NCBI GenBank assembly: GCA_019915015.1
Contig: JAHBBC010000013.1
Coordinates: forward strand, 868,001 to 932,000
Direction: 5' to 3'
DNA from: Auriscalpium vulgare
Lineage: Eukaryota; Basidiomycota; Agaricomycetes; Russulales; Auriscalpiaceae
DNA: 64,000 bases
Shown: in pieces, positions 43,101 to 54,728 of the stretch
Layout: every line of letters begins with the position of its first letter
How positions within the stretch are numbered: position 1 is the first letter of the stretch
The notes under the pieces: model-generated
Told to the model about the DNA's origin: nothing
Database searches by the model: none
What the model saw: only the letters and a program-made list of their open reading frames with translations
Made by a program: the position numbers and the translations under genes

Positions 43101-44539
43101 TCAGTACTTGCTCGTCTCCGCATCGAGCAGTGCCCACAGCCTCTTCCCGACTGCCGGGTCCTCCGCCTTCGGATTCGCCTTGCCGAGGCGCCCCCACGGC
43201 TTCAAGAACTATGCGTACCAGTCAGCCGTCGCGCCCCACGTACACATCTCAGCACGCATGCGTACCTGGCCATTCCAGTCCGCCCCCTCGGGCGACGTCC
43301 CCGCGCGAAGTTGCGTGAGCGCGCCGCGCGAAGCCTCGTGCATGACGAGTTTCTGGACGCACTCGTCAGCGAGAGAAAGGGAGGGAGAGATATGGACGTA
43401 CGAAGACTTGGACCTGGATCCACGGAAGGTGCTGCTGTAGCTCGGTTTTCAGGTTACCTGAGCAGGGCGAGTCAGCTCTCGAGAGCAAATTCTGAGAATG
43501 CCAAGGCGCACCGGGGTTGACGCACGTGGACACGATGCTGTCGCCGTACCGCGACGCGAGCTCGCGTGCCACCACCATGTTACCCTGCGCCCATGTCAGT
43601 CACACGCACGCGAGGGGAGGAGGCATAGACAACGAACAAGTTTGCTCGAGTGATAGAGCGGATATGGCTCGAGCTTGCGCCGCGCGGGACCGTCCACAAT
43701 TGCGTCCCAGAAAATGTCCTTGACGAGGTAGCCCGCAGACGAAGACGTCGTCACGACACGCGCCTTCTCTTGCGTCGGCGATGCGGCCTTCACGGCGAGG
43801 AGGGCGGGCAGGAGGAGCTGCGTAAAGTAGAAGTGGCCTGCATATCGGGGGTCAGAGAGTTGTGTGGGACGAAAGGGAGGAGGCGCACCAATAACATTGG
43901 TCCCGAATTGCATGTCGTAACCTTGCTTGGTGGTCCAATCGACGGGGCATGCCATGACACCGCTGCATACAACCGACCATGTAAGTAATACCGCCCGAAC
44001 AAAGGGGCGGTTGAAGGGCGTACGCGTTTAGGAAGAGAATGTGCAACTGCTTCTCCTTGCTGTTTGCGTCCGACATGCGCTTGTTAGGATGAAGAGAAAA
44101 AAGTGAAATTGGAGGCTACGCACGAGAGGAACTCCTCCGCGGCAGCCTTGACTTTCACCAGGTCCGCAAGGTCGAGCTTGAGGAAAATTGCCTCCTTGCC
44201 AGTGTCGGTTTTAAGAGCGGTGATTGCCTCCTGAGCGCGCTCCTCGCTGCGGGCCGCGAGGTACACCTTTGCGTTGTGCTGCAACAGCGCCTGGACATAC
44301 GCGTCAGCCAACCCTCGTCCATGACGTGGGCACGCCTGAGTCGACTAACCTTGACAGTCTCCCTCCCAACACCCGCGTTACCGCCTGTGATACTTTCGGT
44401 ATCAACCTGTAGAGACGCTAGGGTCGCACTCACCAGTGACGATGACGACCTTGCCCGTCAGGTCTGGGATTTCCTTGACGTCCCAGGTGGGTTTCCCCGG
44501 GAATGTCTCGGCTATTGCGCTCCAGGCTCCGCCTGGCAT
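43101..44539 (-). CDS. Short-chain dehydrogenase/reductase, B-type copy 1 (intact)
   Basis: Starts at 44539 (MPGGAWSAIAETFPGKP) and ends TGA at 43101, with the same ten-exon layout and intron positions as its neighbours. Motifs: 'GKVVIVTG'+'GNAGVGRETVK', '[20 protein letters not shown]', '[17 protein letters not shown]', 'MQFGTNVIG', 'VVTTSSS', 'YPLYHSSKL' (catalytic Tyr and Lys), 'STCVNPG', and a C-terminus 'WGRLGKANPKAEDPAVGKRLW'. All catalytic residues are present. It is very close in sequence to the copy at 45338-46763 (same first exon), pointing to recent duplication. Substrate unknown. Confidence 0.82.
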
Positions 44540-44734
44540 AATCGTATGCTCGGTGGTGTTCAAAGTGGTGGAAGGAGAGAGATGGGACAACGAATATTAT
44601 GATTCCCTGACGTACGAAGGTAAATTATATTGGCTTTTATAGGATGTGTCCCAGTTTGAAACGCACCTTCAGGCTTCTCTTCTCTGGTTACCCGACAATG
44701 TCCGTCCCTGCCGTGCGCACGGCACCCGACGGAG

Positions 44735-45130
44735 TTCAAAAACGGCATGTCTGCCGGCGCGCCGCGCAACCACCGGCGATGCAGAGGCACTGAGCCTTGA
44801 GGGCTTCGTCAGCTCGCGTCCGGGCTGCCACTTCCCCGACGCTCGATGATCGCCTCCTTGCCTGTCTCCTCATTGAGATCGATGCCTGCGCACGCTCCTC
44901 GCTGTGCGCCGCCATATACACCTTCGGATTGTGCAGCATGCGTCAGCTTATCCGTGCGCACGCGCCGGACGCGCATCACACCTTCACTGTCTCCGCCCCA
45001 ATGCCCGCGTTCTCGCCTGACGAGCTCAGCATAATTGCGTGCGCGGGAGCTATATGCACGCACCTGTCGCAATGACGACTTTGCCTGATGAATTTTGTTA
45101 TGGAGGGCGGGGAGAAGTGTTCTTAGGTCG
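44735..45130 (-). pseudogene. A-type SDR relic (exons 1-3 fragments)
   Basis: The minus strand keeps recognisable pieces of the A-type gene: the '...[12 protein letters not shown]' exon, 'EETGKEAI', the splice/GNAG region near 44980-45010 and the 'AKSS/KVVI' end of exon 1, followed by a deletion that removes most of exon 1. DNA at 44920-45075 matches 42590-42790 of the intact A gene closely, with small indels. It has no start codon, and everything downstream of exon 3 is missing. It lies between B copies 1 and 2, where an A gene is expected. Confidence 0.7.
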
Positions 45131-45194
45131 CACAAGACACGAGCACAACCTCGGCGTTACGGGACTCACAATGCCTGCCAGTGCCCAAATGAGT

Positions 45195-45337
45195 ACTGCC
45201 GCGTCACGCGCACCACCACCGAGAAGAAGAGTGGCGACACCCCGTCGAAAGAGAAAGCATGGGTATAATGTCAGTGCATTGTAAGGAAAACGAAAACACG
45301 GGACACGAATCAAGCTGGAGCACACTCTACCAAACGC
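45195..45337 (-). repeat. Inter-gene repeat of the SDR array, copy 2
   Basis: Shares GCGACACCCCGTCGAAA, GGGTATAATGTCAGTGC and the stop-proximal CACTCTACCAAACGCTCAG with the versions at 42960 and 47695. Confidence 0.75.
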
Positions 45338-46763
45338 TCAGTACTTCCTAGTCTCCGCCTCAAGCAGCGCCCACAGCCTCTTCCCGACTGCTGGGTTCTC
45401 CGCCGTTGGATTCGCCCTGCCGAGGCGCGCCCACGGCTTCAAGAACTACGCGTCCTAGTCAGCCATCGCGCCCCACGTACACATTTCAGGCACGCATGCG
45501 TACCTGGCCATTCCAGTCCGCCCCCTCGGGCGACGTCCCCGCGCGAAGTTGCGTGAGCGCGCCGCGCGAAGCCTCGTGCGTGACCAATTTCTGGACGCAC
45601 TCGTCAGCGGGAGAAAGGGAGGGGGGGGATATGGACGTACGGTGACTTGGACCTGGATCCACGAAAGGTGCTGCTGTAGCTCGGTTTTCAGGTTACCTGA
45701 GCAGGGCAGGTCAGTTCTCGAGAGCAAAGTCTGAGAAGGCCAAGGCGCACCGGGGTTGACGCTCGTGGACACGATGCTGTCGCCGTACCGCGACGCGAGC
45801 TCGCGTGCCACCACCATGTTACCCTGCGTCCATATCAGTCACACACACACGAGGCGAGGAGGCATAGAGACAACACACAAGTTTGCTCGAGTAATAGAGC
45901 GGGAATGCCTCGAGCTTGCGCCGCGCGGGACCGTCCACGATTGCGTCCCAGAGAATGTCCTTGATGAGATAGCCCCCGGACGAAGACGTCGCCACGACAC
46001 GTGCCTTCTCTTGTCTCGGCGATGCGGCCTTCACGGCAAGGAGGGCGGGCAGGAGGAGCTGGGTGAAGAAGAAGTGGCCTGGAAATCTGCGGTCAGAGTT
46101 GAGTAGGACGAAGGGGAGGAGGCGCACCGATAACGTTGGTCCCGAACTGCATGTCATAGCCTTGTTTGGTTGTCCAATCGACAGGACACGCCATGACACC
46201 ACTCAATACATACAAGCGTGTAAGTTATCCCTCCCGAACAAAGGGGCGGGCGAAGAGCTTACGCGTTGAGGAAGAGGATGTGCAGCAGATTCTCTTTCCT
46301 GTTGGCGTCCGACTGGTTAAGATACAATCAGAGTAAGGTTGGAGGCTACGCACGAGAGGAACTCCTCCGCGGCAGCCCTGACCTGCACCATGTCCGCAAG
46401 GTCGAGCTTGAGGAAGATGGCGTCCTTGCCAGTGTCGGCTTTGAGACCGGCGATTGCCACCCGGGCGCGCTCCTCGCTCCGGGCCCCAATGTACACCTTT
46501 GCGTTGTGCTGCAGCAGCGCCTGGACATACGCGTCAGCCAACCCTCGTCCATAACATAGGCAAGTCGACTAACCTTGACAGTCTCCCTCCCAACGCCCGC
46601 GTTACCGCCTGTGATATCTTCGGTATCAACCTGTAGAGAGGCTAGGGTCGCACTCACCAGTGACGATGACGACCTTGCCTGTCAGGTCTGGGATTTCCTT
46701 AACGTCCCAGGTGGGTTTCCCCGGGAAAGTTTCCGCTATTGCGCTCCAAGCTCCGCCTGGCAT
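45338..46763 (-). CDS. Short-chain dehydrogenase/reductase, B-type copy 2 (intact)
   Basis: Starts at 46763 with the same first exon as B copy 1 (MPGGAWSAIAETFPGKP) and ends TGA at 45338. Ten exons. TGxxxGxG, NAG and the 'SSS' motif are present, as is the active-site 'FPLYYSSKL' (Y-x-x-S-K). Small differences from copy 1 ('VATSSSGGYLIKDILWDAI', 'NQKVYIGARSEERARVAI'-type changes) are scattered and conservative, as expected for a functional duplicate. C-terminus 'WARLGRANPTAENPAVGKRLW'. An NAD(P)H-dependent oxidoreductase of unknown substrate. Confidence 0.82.
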
Positions 46764-47039
46764 AATCGTATGCTCGGTGTGAGTGTGGAAGGAGAGAGAG
46801 TGGACAGCGAATGCGACTTTATGCCTGGTCTTAGCCTTTTTTTATATGACGGAAAATACTCTGTATGATATGATGATGACGCAGATCGTCAGCTGGAGGC
46901 GCCCAGTAAGCTTACTAACTACACCGTCTGGCGTGCAGCAAATCCGACTCGGAAGTGCGTTCGCAGCGAGTCCGACTCGGATATATTGTGGCGAGTCCGA
47001 TTCGGAGGTCCCTCTCATCCTAGTCCTATCGCGAGTACT

Positions 47040-47700
47040 CCCGCGCGCGTTCCAGTCCGCCACCTCAGGCGCGGTGTCTGTGCGAGCGCGCCAAACGGGA
47101 CATCGTAAAACGAACATGTTCTGCACACCACGTCAGCTGCAGCGCATTGTGCAAGCTAGGGAGGGGTACGCACGAAACCGGAGCTACCCGAGGTGCCTGG
47201 AGAGTTCAGTTTTTAGGTGATAGGTTGCCGCGGGAGGGGATGTTGTGAGGGAGATTGCGCACCGAGACTGACGAGACGATGTTGTCGCCGTGCGGCGGGG
47301 GAGAGGAGCTATGTAAAGAGGAAGTGCCTGCAAAAGTATGAGCGGTGAAAAGGTGGAGAGAAAAGAGGCAGCGCATATGACATTGGTCCCGAAATGCATG
47401 TCGTACCCATGCCGATGCGTGGTCGTCCGTTCAACGGGGCACGCCATGAGATCGCTATACACCCCACCATCAGCGAGAGTGCTTCATGAAGCGTCGGGAA
47501 CCTACGCGTTGAGGAGTAGGATACGCAGCTCCTTCTCCTGGCTGCTGGTCTTCAGTGAGTCTGGTGCGCTGGATGTACACGCACGAGAGGAAGCCCTCCG
47601 CAGCCATGCGGACCTGCGTCAGGTCGACGAGGTTAAGCTTCAGGAAGATCGCCTCCTTGCCTGTCTCGTCCTTGAGATCGATGTACTGCCGCGTCTCACG
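47040..47700 (-). pseudogene. A-type SDR relic (exons 3-9 fragments with deletions)
   Basis: Read on the minus strand from 47700 down: the exon 3 end ('[29 protein letters not shown]'), an exon 4 remnant, exon 5 with a changed core ('LMACPVERTTTH'), a mostly deleted exon 6, a short exon 7 remnant, exon 8 ('NLKTELSRHLG') and an exon 9 remnant near 47050-47110. Frames are broken and the catalytic Tyr-Lys exon is lost. Wording is closer to the A gene (TQVRMAAE, RHLG) than to B genes. It lies between B copies 2 and 3, the second position where an A gene is expected. Confidence 0.72.
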
Positions 47701-47826
47701 CGCACCAGCATCGACAAGAAGAGTGGCGACACCCCATCGAAAAGCAAGAAAGCACGGGTATAATGTCAGTGCGTCGTAATGAAAACACGCGACACGAATC
47801 AATCCTGAGCACACTCTACCAAACGC
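47695..47826 (-). repeat. Inter-gene repeat of the SDR array, copy 3
   Basis: Same module as at 42960 and 45195 (GTGGCGACACCCC, GGGTATAATGTCAGTGCGTC, CACTCTACCAAACGCTCAG). Confidence 0.75.
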
Positions 47827-49248
47827 TCAGTACTTCTTCGTCTCCTCCTCAAGCAGCGCCCACAGCTTCTCCCCGACTGCTGGGTCCTCCGCCTTTGGAT
47901 TTGCCTTGCCAATGCGCGCCCACGGCTTCAAGAACTACGCGCACGAGTCAGCCCTCGCGCCCACGGACACATTGCATCATACATGCGTACCTTGCCGTTC
48001 CAGTCTGCTCCTTCGGGCGACGTGCCCGCGCGCAGCTGCGTGAGCGCGCCAAGCGGGACCTCGTGCGTGATCATTTTCTGGACGCACTTGTCAGCGGGAG
48101 AGGGACGAGGAGAGATAGGGGCATACGGTGATTTGGACCTGGATCCACGGAAGGTGCTTCTGCAGCTCGGTTTTCAGGTTACCTGGGCAGGGCGAGTCAG
48201 CGCTAGAAAGCGGAGTCTGAGAAGGACAAGGCGCACCGGGGTTGACGCTTGTGGACACGATGCTGTCGCCGTACCGCCGCGCGAGCTCGCGTGCCACCAC
48301 CACGTTACCCTGCGCCCACGTCAGTCACACGCACACGAGGAGAGGAGGCACAGACAACGCACAAATTTGCTCGAATTGTAGAGTGGGAATGGCTGGAGCT
48401 TGCGCCGCGCAGGGCCGTCCACGATCGCGTCCCAGTAGATGCCCCCGATGAGGTAGCTTCCGGACGAAGACGTCGTCACGACACGCGCTTTCTCTTGTGT
48501 CGGCGATGAAGCCTTCACGGCGAGGAGGGCGGGCAGGAGGCGCTGGGTGAAGTAGAAGTGACCTTCAATTCGGGGGTCAGAGAGTTGTGTGGGATGAAAG
48601 GGAGGAGGCGCACCGATAACGTTGGTCCCGAACTGCATGTCGTAGCCTTGCGTGGTCGTCCAATCGACAGGGCACGCCATTATACCGCTGCATACATCCA
48701 ACCGCGTTAGTAATCCGTCCAGAACCAAGCGGCGGGCGAAGAGCTTACGCATTCAGGAAGAGGATGTGCAACTGCTTCTCCTTGCTGTTGGCGTCCGAGT
48801 TGTTAATATATGAACAGAGTGAGCTTGGAGGCTACGCACGAGAGGAACTCCTCCGCCGCAGCCTTGACCTGCACCAGGTCCGCAAGGTCGAGCTTGAGGA
48901 AGATGGCTTCTTTGCCAGTGTCGGTTTTGAGGGCGGTGATAGCCTCCTGGGCACGCTCCTCGCTGCGGGCCGCAAGATACACCTTTGCGTTGTGCTGCAG
49001 CAGCGCCTGGACATACGTGTCAGCCAAGGCTCGTCGACTGTGACATAGGCAGGTCGACGTACCTTGACAGTCTCCTTCCCAACGCCCGCGTTACCGCCTG
49101 CGTTGTGTTCAGTACGAAAATTTGCAGATACACCAAAGAACTCACCGGTGACGATGACGACCTTGCCCGTCAGGTCTGGGATGTCGTCGACGCCCCAGGT
49201 GGGCTTCGGCGGGTAGGACTCAGCGATTGTGCTCCAGAGGCCGCCCAT
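47827..49248 (-). CDS. Short-chain dehydrogenase/reductase, B-type copy 3 (intact)
   Basis: Starts at 49248 (MGGLWSTIAESYPPKP) and ends TGA at 47827. The ten exons translate to 312 residues without any break. Cofactor motif 'TGGNAGVG' at 34-41; 'FLNAG' at 111-115; 'TTSSSGSY' around 168-175; catalytic 'YNSSK' at 200-204. C-terminus '[21 protein letters not shown]'. All introns are 45-65 nt GT-AG. It is the first gene of the array in transcription order and shares an upstream region of about 950 bp with a divergent cytochrome P450, so coexpression in a small oxidative pathway is plausible but unproven. Confidence 0.86.
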
Positions 49249-50199
49249 GGTCGTATGCTCGGTGGTGGATGGTGGAGGGAGAGAGAAGAGAAAACGAGAT
49301 GCGCCAAGTTCTGCATGGTTAAAGCTTTTTACACGATAGCAAATCCTCTGGATTCAGCGCGACTCGGACATGATAGGATAATGATGCGGTTCGCCATCAG
49401 CTGGAAGCGCCCAACTGGTCGCAGAGTTTGCCGCAGTCGGCCGCGGTGTATCCCGGGCCTGCCAGCGACTCGGAGGGCGACTGCACCGTCCTGCGACTAC
49501 CAAGCACTATAGTGCTCGCTCATCGCAGTGTCTTATTTCTCGTCTTGCGTCCGCAACATACGGGAACATCTGTCTCACACTGGCACGCAGAGGGAATCAC
49601 AGGCCTGAATCACCGGCTGGGCGGTTCTTCTCCATCAACGGATAGGCCCGCCAGGTGGCATCACTCGAGGGCGTGTTGGTATCGCGTGAGTGAGATTTGT
49701 CTTCGCTGGCTCTCGAGTCCTTAAGTCCTTGTTGATCGGGACAAGCATCATGACCATGCCTGCCGCCATCGTAGCTGGTGGTGTCGTCAGGCGACCCACT
49801 GGTTGTGTGTTATTTCCCTCTCGTTTCTTCCTTGTTGACACATCTGCTGGGATGTCCAGGAGGGGTGCACCATGTGCGGAAGAACGACGGCAGGCTCGGA
49901 TAGTCGTCATCGCCCAGAGCCCCCAGCCCCCCGTCGCCGCGACCCCTGCGGGGGACATTCAAACACAGCACGCAGACCACCGTTCACTACAGTCGGGAAT
50001 GAAGATGGTCGGCAAGCCATTCGTACATGTCCTGCTCGCTATCCCAGACGACCCTAGACGAACGCGTGCGAACGTGCCTGGAGAGCAGCTGCGGCTGCGC
50101 ACGTTCTAGCTATCGACGTCCTCCGCAGTCGCCTTCGGTGCCCAAAAACGCTAACCGTCCTAGCTGCCAATCCCGCCTCCCCTCTGATCAAACTCCAAC
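49249..50199. promoter_or_regulatory. Divergent promoter region between SDR copy 3 and P450
   Basis: 951 bp between two start codons pointing apart. Short frames only. No clear operator recognised. A C-rich patch lies near 49925-49950. Confidence 0.45.
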
Positions 50200-52494
50200 A
50201 TGGCCTTGGTCTGGTCCACCCTCGGTGCGCTGCTCGGTGCGCTCCTCCTGCGCAGGCTCGTGCGGCGGTACTTGCAGATCCGCAGCCTCGCGTGCGTGCC
50301 CGGGCCGCGGGCGAGCAGGCTCTGGGGGAACGCGTTCGACGTGCGCGGGAAGCGCGTCGGCACGCAGTGGGAGGTGTGGCGCCGGAAGTACGGGGGCACG
50401 TACAAGCTGCACGAGCCGCTCATGGTGCGTGTGCCCGTGTATGCGTGAACAAATACGGCATTGACGCGAGCATGGATACAGGAGCCACGCCTCGTACTCG
50501 GCGATCCGAAGGCAATCTCGTATGTCTTGAATGCGAACGTCGCGAATTATCTGAGGCCAGAGCTGGAGCGCACCGCCGCGAAGCAATGGGTGCGTCCTGT
50601 CATACCTGAAGCTTTAAGCTTGCGCCTTCATTCTGACACCTGCTCGTAGTTCGGCAACACGTTGAGCTCTGCGGAGGGTGCGTTCCTCGGGCTCTTACCT
50701 TATGCAAATTTCAAACTCGCTTGTCTGCAGATGACGAGCACCGGCGCATGCGGAAGCAGCTCGGGCCCGCATTCACGGCTCAGTCCGTGCAGCAAGTCTC
50801 GCACGTATTTTTTGATCTCGCACACGAGGTACATGCCCATCGCGCTCCTCAAAGTCAAAGTCAGCTCGCCCTGACATCATAGAATATATGCGTTGCAGCT
50901 CAAGGCCGAATGGGACGATACGCTCGTCCTCGACGGATCCTCCACGGTCGACGTCTCCCGGTCCCTCCACGCACTCTCGTGCGTGCCCATCCCAACACCC
51001 TCACTACGCATCCTCTAACCCGCCCTTGCAGCCTCAACGCCATCTCGCGCACAATGTTCGCGCACGCGCTCACCGCGTCCTCCGGACTCACGCACGAGCT
51101 GAACGAGCTCGCGGACCTCCCCGCGGAAGACAACGTCGCCTCTCGCATCGCGATGTACGTCCTCACCAAGTTCCCCGCGCTCCTCAAACTACCGACCCCG
51201 ATCTCTGCACTCGCGGCGCGCTTCAAGGCGGAGCTGGACAAGATAGCGATGGAGGTGTGGGATAAGGAGGGTGCGGAGAGCGGGATGGACGCGCGGCTCA
51301 TTAAGGTCCTTAGTAGGTGCCTCGCATGGGTTGGAATGGTTGGACTGACCATGGGATTTGGTTTGTAGAGGAGCCGGGCGTGGATGGCGCCATGATGCCT
51401 GTCCAGGATGTCATTGCCCAAGTTCGTGAGACCCGAGCGCATATATGCGTCATCCTGCTGACCGTCATCCCAGCTCTCAGAAATGATCTTTGCGGGCACG
51501 GAAACAGTCGCCAACGTCATGGGGGTACGCTGCCTTCTCTCAAACTTACCCACAGACCCACCCTGACACGCCGCACGCCAGGAGCTCCTCTACGAGCTCG
51601 CCCAGCAGCCAAACATCCAGGACGCGCTCCGAACCGAGCTGCTCGCGTTCGAGCGCGCGAAAGGACACATGCCCGCATACGCGGACCTCGTGAAGGCTTC
51701 CGGGGAGGGACTGCGGTACCTCGACGCAGTCGTGCGCGAAGCGCTCCGGACGAAGGCCGTGCTCATGGACCTCTCGCGCGTCGTATGTTCTCCTTCTCCC
51801 TCCCCCCTCCCCCCTCCTCTCCCATCATCCTCATCTTTTGTGTGAGCCAGGCTGGCGCAGACGACGTGATCCCGCTGTGGCGCCCGCTGCCCGGCACGGA
51901 CATCACGTCCATTCACATTAAGGCCGGCACGTTCGTCAGCATTTCCGTGCGCGAGGGTGTGAACGTCGACCCGGAGATATGGGGCCACGATGCGGCGGAC
52001 TTCAAGCCCGAGCGCTGGCTCGAGGTCGGCGAGGGTGGCGCGGGGGTGAGGGAGGAGGTGCGCGCGGTGAAGGCGCTGGGGAACGTGCTGTCATTCGGGG
52101 ACGGGTAAATGTTTGATTAACTCTTGAGACTGCAGAAGGCTGATAATCTTGGGTTGTGGCTAGACCGAAGAACTGCATTGGGAGACAGTTTGGTACGTCG
52201 GAATCATCGTTGCTCATTCTTGTTTGCCTCAACCTCAAGTATTGTGCAGCGCTCGCCGAACTAAAGGCCAGTTGTTTTAATGGCTCAACACAGCTATACT
52301 CATATGCTGACGCCTTTCGCGCCATGCAGATCGTCCTTTCCACGCTCGTCCGCCATTTCACCTTCACGCTGGACCCGGAGGTGCAGATCGACTTTTACCA
52401 CATGGCTGGCGGGAATACCGTCAAGCCGAAGGTGCGCGGGAAGGAGAGTGAGGGTGTTCGCCTGCCGTTGCGTGTCGGCCGCGTAGATGCATAA
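50200..52494 (+). CDS. Cytochrome P450 monooxygenase
   Basis: Thirteen exons (50200-50424, 50482-50589, 50650-50677, 50731-50828, 50899-50978, 51032-51312, 51369-51421, 51474-51524, 51582-51782, 51851-52104, 52164-52192, 52250-52266, 52330-52494) give 529 residues. The N-terminal anchor is 'LGALLGALLLRRLVRRY'. It has the helix C region 'DDEHRRMRKQLGPAFT', I-helix oxygen motif 'AGTETVAN', ExxR in 'VVREALRTK', 'FKPERW', and heme loop 'FGDGPKNCIGRQF' with the Cys ligand; an intron splits the last Gly codon of that loop. Tail 'VLSTLVRHFTFTLD'. It should be an ER-bound monooxygenase using a P450 reductase. The final intron (52267-52329, 63 nt) begins GC, not GT. Removing it gives the canonical 'FALAELKIVLSTL'; leaving it in keeps the frame with 21 extra residues. 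Substrate unknown. Confidence 0.92.
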
Positions 52495-53026
52495 GTAGTT
52501 ACAATTTGCAGTCAAATCCACTCCTCATCATTTACTTGTCTCGTATAGCGAGTGAAGCGTGGGGCAGATGCTCGGCGACGGACAAACCTGCCGCTTATCT
52601 GCGTTCCCGGGGGCCGAGTGGCTCTCACGTGATGTTCGACTGTCGGGGTCCCATTAATTTACCGCGGTCGCCAGCCAGTCAGCCTCCACGCCAGCGCGGG
52701 CCCTTTCGTTTCGCCAGGTGCTTGCGCATCGCGGTCATTGCCATTCGACTAGGGCTCTTCAGTAGGTTGCCTCTAACTGCATGCATGAGACCCTGTTAAC
52801 ACTTATCCCCAGAGAAGAGTGTAAACCTCGGTGATTTTCCTGTGCTCGCAAGGAAGTCATCCGACGCTGAGTCCCGGCCCTCAAGTAGATGCCCCAAAGT
52901 CACAGGTACGTGAGACAGACGAACTGAAATGTCTCTATGAATCCGACTGTTTTGCAGCCCTGGATCTCGACGTGATCAGCGCAACGACTTGGAAGTGGCT
53001 AGTGGCGACACCGATCCTCCATTGAA
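52495..53026. other. Intergenic spacer
   Basis: 532 bp between the P450 stop and the F-box pseudogene. Nothing recognisable except a TCACGTGA-type palindrome near 52626. Confidence 0.4.
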
Positions 53027-54728
53027 ATGACGACCGTGAAAGCGGACATCACAGCACCGAGACCTTCCTTCCTGGAAGTTGTTGCGGGAGACGGAACCGG
53101 AGGCAATACCGGGCCTGGCCTCCTTGTTCGACAACATCTGTCACACTTCGCACGTCTTCCCGCAGAGATTATGACGACGATATTTCGACCGTTCAGGCTT
53201 TCGAACGTGTCGAGAAAGAGGAGCTGGATAACAGGTTCAACCTCGCCGGAGACAAGCTAGGCTGGATACAGTTGACACATGTTTGTCGGCACTGGCGTAA
53301 TCTCGCCCTGGCATCCCGTAGCCTGTGGGCCGAGATCGACTTTGATCGCAAAGAGCTGTGGGTGGACGAGCTCATCCGCCGCGCGGGGCCGTCCGTCTTG
53401 CTATCCATATATGTGTCCCGGTCCCCAACACCTAGTCAATCCCGCCTCGTCCAGCACAACTTGCATCGGCTCAAGTTTCTTCGCATCGAGCGTGGGTTGG
53501 TCTTCGATGATGTCGATATGTTTCCCTTGTCGACTCTCTAATACGACCCGCCCCTCATCTTGAGACCTTCGAGTTTTACGACTACGACCCCGACACGAGA
53601 TATATCTTGTATCCAGACGACTTTCTCCGCAACGACACCCCCCGACTTCGCCGTTTCGTCGCAGAAAACGTCGGACCCACGCCGTGGACCCTTCCTCATC
53701 TTCGCAACCTCATATTCCTATCGATCGAGTTCTCCCCTCTGTCGCGCACAAATTTGCCCGAGATGCGGTTGGAAGACATCCTATCCGCATTGGAACGGAT
53801 GCCGGCTTTACAGGAGCTCCAGCTGTTAAGCAGCCTGCCGGAGAATCCTCCACGCGCCCACGGGTCCAAGATAACGCCGCTACGAACGGTCGCATTGGGA
53901 TCACTTTGTCGCCTCTCAATTGTCGGAAGCACGGCCTGCTGCATCTACCTCCTGCATCATCTTGACATGCCAATGACCACGGCGATCAGCCTCACAATGG
54001 AATGTTCTGATCATTCGGCGCTCGTGGTCGGGCAGTTTTTCGACGACTTCTCGTCCTGGATCGGCGCCCGACATCGCTTTGAACCTTTCGCAGCAAAAGT
54101 CACAAAGACCGACCGCGGTTATGGATCCTTCGATATGACAGCCGAGGCATGGCGCGGGCGCGGGACCAACGAAGACGCCGACGTTAGGGTCACCTTCACG
54201 TGGGAGAGTGATAACCTCATGGTCGGTGAGCTGCCGCTGGCAAAGGCATGCTACGGCCTCTTCGCCTCTCCGAAGCTGCAGCGACTCTGCATAGACGTCG
54301 CCCGGTGGGACACAACATGCTGGGAAGAGCTTGTCGACAGATGTCCATCGCAGGAGCACCTGGTAACTTCAGACACATTCATGTCTCGTCTCATTCATTG
54401 CACATCTGAACCCCACTGGGACCGTCTTCGCGCGTTGAAAACCATCGAGCTGATCGTCAAGCAACCTACGCGGGACCAATTGAACTATATGGCGCGTCTC
54501 AAGACCTGGCTAGCAATGCGCGCCTTCCGTGGGATTCCATCGCAACAGCTCGTCTTCGAAACCGATGATACGGCCGTGGACGGTTGGGTTGCCGAGATCC
54601 AAGCGGCCGCCGTTCCTGGACTCACAGTGCATGCGCAAAGCCCATCACATCAGGTCTGTCTATGTATACTGTGTTTCCTTGACCGCTGCTAATCTTAACC
54701 GTAGGAAACAACGACCGGTCCACAGTGA
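53027..54728 (+). pseudogene. F-box protein gene with several disabling changes
   Basis: The translation gives a clear Agaricomycete F-box protein: 'FARLPAEIMTTIF', 'GWIQLTHVCRHWRNLALASRSLWAEIDF', 'IRRAGPSVLLSIYVSRS', then a long LRR-like C-terminus ('LPHLRNLIFLSIEFSPLS', 'ALERMPALQELQLLSSLP') and a last small exon after an intron GTCTGT...CGTAG ending at 54728. The frame is broken three times: a one-base shift near 53196 ('IFRPF' to 'FERVEKEEL'), an in-frame TAA near 53539-53541 after 'FPLSTL', and another one-base shift near the C4 run at about 53550. Three lesions within 360 bp argue for a decaying gene, though two fall at homopolymers where sequencing error is possible. Confidence 0.7.

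Noticed and set aside
52156..52494. 112-codon independent gene after the P450
   Set aside because: It is the last two P450 exons read together with their introns.
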